Shown here: positions 1 through 5,280 of the stretch, one piece after another
How positions within the stretch are numbered: position 1 is the first letter of the stretch
Layout: each line of letters starts with the position of its first letter
Assembly: GCA_003524705.1 (NCBI GenBank)
Contig: DQGV01000122.1
Span: 680 to 7,629 of the forward strand
Reading direction: 5' to 3'
Length of the DNA: 6,950 nucleotides
Source of the DNA: Anaerolineae bacterium
GTDB taxonomy: Bacteria; Chloroflexota; Anaerolineae; Anaerolineales; Villigracilaceae
Made by a program: the position numbers and the translations under genes
The notes under the pieces: generated by a model
Told to the model about the DNA's origin: nothing
The model's input: only the letters and a program-made list of their open reading frames with translations
The model's database searches: none

Positions 1-1646
1 TTTAAGAGGCGTTGGGTTTCATCAAAGAGGCGTGCATTTTCGAGGGCAACACTCATGGAGTTGGCAAGCGTTTGTAAGAGACGCACATCTGATTCTGTAA
101 AGGCATTTTCACGATCTACATTTTGGAGACTCACAGACCCTTTGACAATTTGATCCACAACTAATGGCACAATGATATGAGATTTTGGCATTTCTGTATC
201 AGGCACAACGGTGATATTGAATCCCAATCCGCGCATGCTTTCTTGCCAATTTTGATTGATGAAGATGGGTACACGTGTGCGAATCAGATGTTGATGACCT
301 GCTGTTAATGGATAAGGATCGGCGAAAAAGAGTTCTCCTTTTTCAATTCCAAAATTCAATATGTTCAATTGTTTTTCATGGTCAAAGGTGACAATGGTTA
401 CGACTTGGGCATCGAACACTTCTCGAATCTTTTCGCCCAACAAATTGTAAATTGACTGTATATCAAGTTTAGATGCCAAACCTTCTTGGACACTGTTGAT
501 AATGACAAGTTCTTTAGCACGTTCTTCGGTGATTTTTAAGAGGCGTTGGGTTTCATCAAACAGGCGGGCATTTTCAAATGCCACACTTAAACTGCTGGCA
601 AGTGTGGTCAACAATCGGAAATCGGATTCATCGAAAGCATGTTCACGGTCAATATTTTGGATGGAGATCACGCCACGCGCTTCTTCACCAATCACCAGTG
701 GAACCCAGATGCCCGATTTGGGTGCTTCGCCTCCACCACCAACAACAAACGACCCAACCTCTTCCATTCGTTTGACCATGTCCTCATTGATCATGAGTGG
801 TTGGCGTGTACGCATGACAACGGGAGTAAAGCCAGTTTCAGATAATGGAAATGGTTCTTGCGTTAGGCGTTGACCTTTCTCGATGATATAGGGAAATGCC
901 AACAATTTCGTCTGACGATCATAGGTAATAATGGTAACTGACTGTGCATCGAAGGTTTCTTGTACTTTATCGCCCACGAGATCGAAGATGGCTTGAATAT
1001 CCAATTGAGATGCCAAGCCTGCTTGCACACTGTTGATGATGGCGAGTTCTTCGGCACGTTCTTCGGTGATTTTTAAGAGGCGTTGGGTTTCATCAAACAG
1101 GCGTGCGTTTTCTAATGCAGTGCCTAATGAGGCGGCAATGGTAGTTAATAAACGTAACTCAGATTCACCGTAGGCATTCTCGCGCTCATAGTTTTCCAAA
1201 GAAATTGTCCCTAGCACTCGATCACTACTGATAATTGGAACAGTCACCGATGATTTGCTTTGGTCTGTTCCGGGTAATATAGCACGGGTAATTCCGCCAG
1301 CGGTATCTGTGGCTGTGTTGAAAACAATAGGTTGACGATTCTTAACCATTGTCTCAAGTATCCCGCCTGGAGTTGGATGATAAGGTTCAACTGTCAATCT
1401 TTCGCTATGTTCATATTGATAAAGTGGATGTACTAAATTAGCTTTTTCATCATACCAATTTATGTAAAGATCAGGCGTGTTAAACACTTCCCGCAATTTA
1501 TCGCCGACCAAATCGACAATGGCTTGGAAGTCCAACTCGGCGGCGAGTCCCTGCTGAATAGAGTTGATAATTTGTAATTCAGCAACACGTTCCTGTTCAG
1601 CTTTGAAGAGGCGTTGGGTTTCATCAAAGAGACGGGCATTTTCTAA
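1..1646 (-). repeat. Four dispersed copies of the inter-GAF linker DNA
   Basis: Near-identical 44-base segments lie at 1-44, 535-578, 1072-1115 and 1603-1646, spaced 534, 537 and 531 bases apart. Each encodes the end of a GAF domain and its linker (ENARLFDETQRL). They share an identical core that reads GGCGTTGGGTTTCATCAAA on the plus strand. The junction between GAF1 and GAF2 lacks the LFDETQRL part, so the periodic module starts after GAF2. These repeats could confuse short-read assembly or allow domain-number changes by recombination. Confidence 0.85.
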
Positions 1647-2789
1647 TGCAGTTCCTAGGGACGCGGCAATTGTTGTAAGTAAACGAATTTCAGATTCACC
1701 ATAAGCATTTTCACTTTCATAGTTTTCGAGATGAATTGTTCCCAGGACGCGGTCACTGCTTATGATGGGAACAGTGATAAGAGATTTGCTTCGATCAGTT
1801 CCAGGAGCTGTTTGTGAATTATTTTTTACATAATCGGCTTCTGTGTTCCATACAATAGGTTTGCGGTCTTTCCTCATCTGTTCAAACGACCCCTTTGGTG
1901 TCGGTGGGCGCGGTTCAATACTCAGCCGTGTTCCATGTTCAAACTCATAGAGATAATGGATGATATTATCTTTTTCATCGTACCAACGAATACCAAGGTC
2001 GCCTGTGTTGAGCACTTCACTTAATTTATCGCCGACCAGATCAACAATGGCTTGAAAGTCCAACTCGGCGGCGAGTCCTTGCTGAATGGAGTTAATAATT
2101 TGTAATTCAGCCACACGTTCTTGCTCGGCTTTGAATGATTGCGCGTTTTGCAAAGCCATGCTCATCGCATTGCATAAAGTCTCTAGTAAACGAATGTCAG
2201 ATTCACTAAAGGCATTTTCCTTTTGGTAGGATTGGAGTGATACTGCGCCAAGCACATTGTCGCTAGCAATGATGGGAACATAAACCAGCGATAAGGGATT
2301 CTTTTCTCCCTTCATAATGTAGGAACCTGTCTGTGCGCTTCGTTCCTCCATATTTTCATTTACAACAATCGTTTTGCGCGTCTGAATGGCTTCACCTGAA
2401 AAGCCGCCGATGGGTGCGGCTGGAAACTCAGCCTTTTCCCCTTCTGCAACGCCGTATGGAAATGCCATTGTTTCATCTGCGGGGTTGTAAGTCCCTATCA
2501 GCAGGATATCTGGTTTGAAGATTTCATATAACCTACCACCGACAAGTTTGATAATTTCATTGAATTCGAGTTTGGCGGCGAGACCCTCCTGCACGCTGTT
2601 GATGATGGCTAATTCATCTGTACGTTGTTTTAATTCTTTTCGTAAATCACTCACATCGTTTGAAATTACAGGCAGATTTGACTTCGTCATCTGACGAGTC
2701 TTCTTCACCCCAACCGCCTCTTTACTTGCCTTCGGCTTGGCTACTTTTTTCTTGATAGTTTTACCTACACTTGAAACTTTCTTCGCCAT
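1..2789 (-). CDS. Multi-GAF-domain signalling protein, C-terminus beyond the left edge (partial)
   Basis: An uninterrupted frame runs from ATG at 2789-2787 to the left edge, giving 929 residues with no stop; I checked this strand codon by codon. Residues 1-34 form a lysine-rich tail without a signal peptide or membrane segment. Residues about 40-60 look like a coiled coil. Five GAF domains follow, their first helices beginning near residues 60, 229, 405, 582 and 761 (motif L-x-I-I-N-S-[VI]-Q-x-G-L-A) and ending in the usual ALENARLFDE helix. Charged helical linkers such as DETQRLLKITEERAEEL join them, as in signalling-helix proteins. GAF domains bind small ligands or mediate dimerisation; the ligand here is unknown. 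Cys206 is the only cysteine, so cysteine-linked bilin binding is unlikely in GAF2-5. The output domain (kinase, cyclase, GGDEF, phosphatase or further GAFs) is not visible. The start is supported by a promoter and a GAGGAG site. Domain type is sure; function is not. Confidence 0.93.
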   Translation of the reverse strand, partial: MAKKVSSVGKTIKKKVAKPKASKEAVGVKKTRQMTKSNLPVISNDVSDLRKELKQRTDELAIINSVQEGLAAKLEFNEIIKLVGGRLYEIFKPDILLIGTYNPADETMAFPYGVAEGEKAEFPAAPIGGFSGEAIQTRKTIVVNENMEERSAQTGSYIMKGEKNPLSLVYVPIIASDNVLGAVSLQSYQKENAFSESDIRLLETLCNAMSMALQNAQSFKAEQERVAELQIINSIQQGLAAELDFQAIVDLVGDKLSEVLNTGDLGIRWYDEKDNIIHYLYEFEHGTRLSIEPRPPTPKGSFEQMRKDRKPIVWNTEADYVKNNSQTAPGTDRSKSLITVPIISSDRVLGTIHLENYESENAYGESEIRLLTTIAASLGTALENARLFDETQRLFKAEQERVAELQIINSIQQGLAAELDFQAIVDLVGDKLREVFNTPDLYINWYDEKANLVHPLYQYEHSERLTVEPYHPTPGGILETMVKNRQPIVFNTATDTAGGITRAILPGTDQSKSSVTVPIISSDRVLGTISLENYERENAYGESELRLLTTIAASLGTALENARLFDETQRLLKITEERAEELAIINSVQAGLASQLDIQAIFDLVGDKVQETFDAQSVTIITYDRQTKLLAFPYIIEKGQRLTQEPFPLSETGFTPVVMRTRQPLMINEDMVKRMEEVGSFVVGGGGEAPKSGIWVPLVIGEEARGVISIQNIDREHAFDESDFRLLTTLASSLSVAFENARLFDETQRLLKITEERAKELVIINSVQEGLASKLDIQSIYNLLGEKIREVFDAQVVTIVTFDHEKQLNILNFGIEKGELFFADPYPLTAGHQHLIRTRVPIFINQNWQESMRGLGFNITVVPDTEMPKSHIIVPLVVDQIVKGSVSLQNVDRENAFTESDVRLLQTLANSMSVALENARLFDETQRLL
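1501..1607 (-). repeat. Internal coding repeat, copy at the start of GAF3
   Basis: This 107-base segment of the GAF gene matches 2029-2135 at 97 of 107 positions without gaps. It encodes the linker end and first part of GAF3 (from FKAEQERVAEL through DLVGD). All ten differences from the other copy are synonymous, so both copies give the same peptide. Confidence 0.9.
2029..2135 (-). repeat. Internal coding repeat, copy at the start of GAF2
   Basis: Partner of 1501-1607. It encodes the same peptide, spanning the GAF1-GAF2 linker and the first helices of GAF2. The unit-to-unit distance is 528 bases, or 176 codons, which is one GAF-plus-linker module. Confidence 0.9.
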
Positions 2790-2798
2790 ACCGAACTG

Positions 2799-2804
2799 CT
2801 CCTC
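2799..2804 (-). promoter_or_regulatory. Ribosome binding site of the GAF protein
   Basis: GAGGAG on the minus strand lies 9 bases upstream of the ATG at 2789. It supports that start over the internal ATG at codon 34, which has no comparable site, and so supports the basic N-terminal tail being real. Confidence 0.8.
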
Positions 2805-2821
2805 AAAGCATCATTTTATTA

Positions 2822-2850
2822 ATCATACAGTTTGTCAGAAGGAAAGTCAA
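2822..2850 (-). promoter_or_regulatory. Sigma70-type promoter of the GAF-protein gene
   Basis: Reading the minus strand, TTGACT (2850-2845, 5 of 6 matches to the -35 consensus) is followed by a 17-base spacer and TATGAT (2827-2822, 5 of 6 matches to the -10 consensus). Transcription would begin near 2815, giving a leader of about 25 bases that contains the GAGGAG site. The match and spacing are good, but the promoter is inferred from sequence only. Confidence 0.65.
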
Positions 2851-2857
2851 TGAAATC

Positions 2858-2973
2858 ATGTCATTGCGAGCCGCGTTCTTGCACTTCGCGGCGAAGCAAT
2901 CTCCAACATGAGTAGCACAGCCCGATTGTGACGGAGATTGCTTCGGCGAAAGAGCATCGCCTCGCAACGACAT
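2858..2973. repeat. Inverted-repeat element, copy 1 (between the dioxygenase and GAF genes)
   Basis: Outer arms 2858-2870 (ATGTCATTGCGAG) and 2961-2973 (CTCGCAACGACAT) pair at 12 of 13 positions. Inner arms 2892-2904 (CGAAGCAATCTCC) and 2933-2945 pair perfectly over 13 bases. The element ends one base before the dioxygenase stop codon, so a transcript of that gene would carry it as a large hairpin. No T-run follows, so it is not a classical intrinsic terminator. It shares its arm sequences with 4056-4150. Elements with the TCATTGCGAG and GAAGCAATCTCC motifs are, from memory, widespread in bacterial genomes as REP-like or non-autonomous repeats. Confidence 0.85.
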
Positions 2974-2974
2974 T

Positions 2975-4015
2975 CTATTTTGTATTAAAACTCAACTTCT
3001 CTTTTACAGCCATTGGCAAATCAGGTAACTTACTACGTTCAATCAAAAAGGTGGTCACTTCAGTCAACTCTTTGAAAATATGATGTTGCCGCAACGCGCC
3101 TTCCAAATACCCCGCACCACTGGTGCCGCCTGTGCCAACGCGCATTCCAATCATTCTGCGCGTCATCAACATATGCCGATACCGCCATTGCGAAAGCAAC
3201 TCATCAATATCAATTAACGTCGTCAATAAATCAAATGGCAAATGAAAAATCGGCAAGTTACGATACATCATAATAAATAAAATCGCCCGCATAGCATGGA
3301 AAGAAAAATCACCAGAGCCTTCTTGATAAAAGACTTTTTCTAATTCATCCAAACGCCCTTGCTCCGCTTTCGATAAACTATTCCCATACATTTGCTTGTA
3401 ATCACTCCAAAACTTTTGACTGCCTTTTTCAACAGGAAATAAATTTTGATAATCCTTCCAAAGCGACTCATCGAAGAAGGGAGTCCGCTCTGCCCATTTG
3501 ACGATTAACTCCTTCAATGTCGCCTCTTTTTCTACGTGGGAAATTGATTCGTAATCCTGCTGGTTGAATCCACCGGGACGCGTATTTTTGTAATACTCGG
3601 CTTTATATCTGTGCTCCAATTTCAAACCTAATTTTGCTTCAATGATGCGAAATTGCAAACTTTGGAATCCAGAAGAGGGTTGCAATAAATTTCTAAATTC
3701 CAGAAAATCCATCGGCGTCATCGTTTCCAGAATCCCCACTTGCTGATTCAACACCTCCAATATTTTGACCACGCGCTTTAACTTATGCACTGCAATGCTC
3801 ATTTCCCCCGCATTGTCATTGACGTTATCCTTTGAAAATATCTCCTGCACTTGGTCTACCTCGTGGATAATCTGTTTAAACCACAACTCATACGCCTGAT
3901 GAATCACGATGAATAACATTTCATCTGTCGCAAATCCACTTTTCGGATGTTGGCTATTTAATATTTTTTCTAATTCAAGATAATCAGAGTAATACAAATC
4001 ACTTTTTGAAGTCAT
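2975..4015 (-). CDS. Tryptophan 2,3-dioxygenase
   Basis: This 346-residue cytoplasmic haem enzyme inserts O2 into the indole ring of L-tryptophan to give N-formylkynurenine, the first step of the kynurenine pathway. Family signatures are all present: the distal His39 in FIVIHQAYELWFKQ with Phe35 four residues before it; Phe104 and Arg108 in DFLEFR (substrate carboxylate contact); the SSGFQSLQFRIIE segment at 114-126; the proximal haem ligand His281 in WRYRH; and Thr295 in the GTGGTSG loop. Relative spacings (35/39, 104/108, 281/295) equal those I recall for the Xanthomonas enzyme (51/55, 113/117, 240/254). Length fits the family, and the ATG at 4015 has an AAGGA site 8 bases upstream. No other kynurenine gene is in the window, so whether the pathway serves catabolism or NAD synthesis cannot be told. 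Family members are called kynA or tdo; I assign no symbol. Confidence 0.96.
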   Translation of the reverse strand: MTSKSDLYYSDYLELEKILNSQHPKSGFATDEMLFIVIHQAYELWFKQIIHEVDQVQEIFSKDNVNDNAGEMSIAVHKLKRVVKILEVLNQQVGILETMTPMDFLEFRNLLQPSSGFQSLQFRIIEAKLGLKLEHRYKAEYYKNTRPGGFNQQDYESISHVEKEATLKELIVKWAERTPFFDESLWKDYQNLFPVEKGSQKFWSDYKQMYGNSLSKAEQGRLDELEKVFYQEGSGDFSFHAMRAILFIMMYRNLPIFHLPFDLLTTLIDIDELLSQWRYRHMLMTRRMIGMRVGTGGTSGAGYLEGALRQHHIFKELTEVTTFLIERSKLPDLPMAVKEKLSFNTK

Positions 4016-4023
4016 GGGCTTTA

Positions 4024-4042
4024 TCCTTTTATTTTTATTATA
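4024..4042 (-). promoter_or_regulatory. Ribosome binding site and -10-like box of the dioxygenase gene
   Basis: On the minus strand a TATAAT hexamer (4042-4037) precedes an AAGGA site (4028-4024), which lies 8 bases before the ATG. No acceptable -35 box stands at the usual distance. The nearest candidates fall in the end of the repeat element at 4056-4150, with spacers of about 13 or 20 bases. The ribosome site is solid; the promoter call is weak because the region is very AT-rich. Confidence 0.45.
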
Positions 4043-4055
4043 AGTTATTGTATTC

Positions 4056-4150
4056 CGTCATTGCGAGCGAGTGAAACGAGCGAAGCAATCTGATGATTAA
4101 GTTGGAGATTGCTTCGCCGCCTACATGCAGAGTGGCGGCTCGCAATGACG
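4056..4150. repeat. Inverted-repeat element, copy 2 (between divergent genes)
   Basis: Outer arms 4056-4068 (CGTCATTGCGAGC) and 4138-4150 pair perfectly over 13 bases; inner arms 4081-4091 (CGAAGCAATCT) and 4106-4116 pair perfectly over 11. The arm sequences match those of 2858-2973, but the loop sequences and total length (95 against 116 bases) differ. It sits between the divergent starts of the dioxygenase and the phosphoesterase, so it cannot be a terminator for either. It may affect the promoters on both sides or simply be an inserted repeat. Confidence 0.85.
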
Positions 4151-4173
4151 AGACTGCCTGTTAACAATCCCAG

Positions 4174-4201
4174 TTGCAAACTTGATTTCGAGGGGTATAA
4201 T
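4174..4201 (+). promoter_or_regulatory. Sigma70-type promoter of the phosphoesterase gene
   Basis: TTGCAA (4174-4179, 4 of 6 to the -35 consensus), a 16-base spacer and a perfect TATAAT (4196-4201). Transcription would begin near 4208, about 50 bases before the GTG start at 4260. The box lies downstream of the first in-frame ATG at 4182, which argues against that ATG being the start. Confidence 0.6.
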
Positions 4202-4247
4202 TAACCAGTCTTTAACGCACCACCTCTGCAAGTTATCTCATTCAATG

Positions 4248-4253
4248 AAGGAA
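4248..4253 (+). promoter_or_regulatory. Ribosome binding site that decides the phosphoesterase start
   Basis: AAGGAA stands 6 bases before the GTG at 4260. The ATG codons at 4182 and 4245 have no purine-rich site at a useful distance; 4245 is preceded by a pyrimidine-rich stretch. Confidence 0.7.
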
Positions 4254-4259
4254 CTGCAT

Positions 4260-5201
4260 GTGACTAAAATATTTTTTGCAACAGACATTCACGGGTCAGA
4301 TATTTGCTGGAATAAGTTTTTGAATGCGGGCAAGTTCTATGAGGCTGACCAATTAATCCTCGGGGGCGATATGACAGGCAAAGCAGTTGTGCCATTTATT
4401 CATCAAGGCGGGGCAAATTACCGTGTCACTTTGCTGGAACAGGTGTTTGATATCACAAATGAAGACGAATTAACGGATATGAAAAAGCGTGTCCGTAGTC
4501 GTGGTTATTATCCTTATATGACCAATCCAGACGAAATTGCCGAACTCGAAAAAGACCCAGAGCGCGTCAGCAAAATCTTTTTGCAAGAAGTATTAAAGGT
4601 TGTACAAGAATGGATGGAGATTGCTGATAGAAAATTAGCTGGCACTGGCATGAAGGTCTATTGTTGTCCGGGCAATGACGATATGGATGAAGTGGATGAA
4701 ATTCTCATGGAAAGCAGAACGGTTATCCATTCAGAGGGGAAGGTTGTTACTTTAGCAAGTGGACATGAAATGATAGCCTCCGGTTGGAGCAATAAAACGC
4801 CGTGGAATACGCATCGTGAAGAGGACGAAGATCAACTCAAAGTCAGGTATGAAGCGATGACATCACAATTGAAGAATCCGCATTCAGCCATTTTCAATAT
4901 CCATGTGCCGCCTTATAAATCAAATTTAGATGAAGCACCGGAGTTAGATGAAAATTTACGCCCGAAAATGGCAGGGCAAGCCTTGAAAGCAGTTGGCTCA
5001 ACAGCATTGCGTGAAGCAATTGAAAAAGTACAGCCCTTGCTTGGTTTGCATGGTCACATTCACGAAGGACGTGGCGTTTCACATATCGGTAAAACTTTGT
5101 GCATCAACCCCGGCTCAATGTATGAGCAAGGTACTTTGCTTGGTGCACTTATCAATCTCGGAAAAAATAAAGTTGAAGATTACGTTTTGACGACAGGTTA
5201 G
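4260..5201 (+). CDS. Calcineurin-like metallophosphoesterase
   Basis: Predicted 313-residue soluble dinuclear-metal phosphoesterase. The motifs appear in canonical order, numbered from the GTG start: Asp9 and His11 (TDIHGS), Asp37 (LGGDMTG), Asn139 and Asp140 (PGNDD), His215 (NIHVPP), His266 and His268 (GHIHEG), then the NPGS segment near residues 283-286 that is common after GHxH in this superfamily. The usual GNH[DE] histidine is replaced by Asp140, as in YfcE-like members that carry another residue there. About 100 residues separate Asp37 from Asn139, a long, mostly charged and probably helical insert. The frame extends upstream to an ATG at 4182 (339 residues), but promoter, ribosome site and motif position favour 4260; ATG 4245 is a second choice. 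Substrate is unknown: nucleotide, cyclic nucleotide or phosphoprotein are all possible. It may share a transcript with the permease 79 bases downstream. Confidence 0.9.
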   Translation: MTKIFFATDIHGSDICWNKFLNAGKFYEADQLILGGDMTGKAVVPFIHQGGANYRVTLLEQVFDITNEDELTDMKKRVRSRGYYPYMTNPDEIAELEKDPERVSKIFLQEVLKVVQEWMEIADRKLAGTGMKVYCCPGNDDMDEVDEILMESRTVIHSEGKVVTLASGHEMIASGWSNKTPWNTHREEDEDQLKVRYEAMTSQLKNPHSAIFNIHVPPYKSNLDEAPELDENLRPKMAGQALKAVGSTALREAIEKVQPLLGLHGHIHEGRGVSHIGKTLCINPGSMYEQGTLLGALINLGKNKVEDYVLTTG

Positions 5202-5208
5202 GTTATTT

Positions 5209-5254
5209 GTAGGGGCGAGGCAAAGTGCCACGAAGTGGTATGCCTCGCCCCTAC
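5209..5254. repeat. Perfect 14-bp stem hairpin between phosphoesterase and permease
   Basis: GTAGGGGCGAGGCA (5209-5222) pairs without mismatch with 5241-5254. The loop contains a further small stem (CCAC 5228-5231 with GTGG 5235-5238, extendable by a G-T and a T-A pair). It begins 7 bases after the phosphoesterase stop and ends 13 bases before the permease ribosome site. The downstream side is CTGACAAATTAAC with no T-run, so it is not a standard rho-independent terminator. It could be a REP-like repeat, a transcript-stability element that sets the ratio of the two products, or an attenuating structure. Confidence 0.8.
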
Positions 5255-5267
5255 TGACAAATTAACA

Positions 5268-5273
5268 AAGGAG
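5268..5273 (+). promoter_or_regulatory. Ribosome binding site of the permease
   Basis: AAGGAG, 7 bases before the ATG at 5281: a strong, well-spaced site. I see no convincing promoter between the two genes, which fits read-through from the phosphoesterase promoter. Confidence 0.85.
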
Positions 5274-5280
5274 AATTGTT

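Noticed and set aside
496..873. Plus-strand open frame of 125 codons, and others within 1-2789
   Set aside because: They lie opposite the continuous GAF-protein frame, have no ribosome site and encode low-complexity, Ser- and Arg-rich peptides without recognisable domains.
863..1057. Minus-strand 64-codon frame inside the GAF gene
   Set aside because: It is out of frame with the domain-bearing translation, which reads through this stretch without a stop.
1..1646. Regularly spaced repeats that might suggest a CRISPR array
   Set aside because: The spacing is about 531-537 bases, the intervals encode GAF domains and the repeats encode protein linkers.
4056..4150. Possible insertion sequence or terminator
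   Set aside because: It has no transposase, is only 95 bases long and has no T-run; it lies between divergent gene starts, so it cannot terminate either gene.
4182..4259. N-terminal extension of the phosphoesterase
   Set aside because: It overlaps the promoter, lacks a ribosome site and precedes the normal first strand of the fold.
5186..5210. TTGACG near the end of the phosphoesterase gene as a -35 box for the permease
   Set aside because: No good -10 hexamer lies 16-18 bases downstream, so I could not support a promoter.
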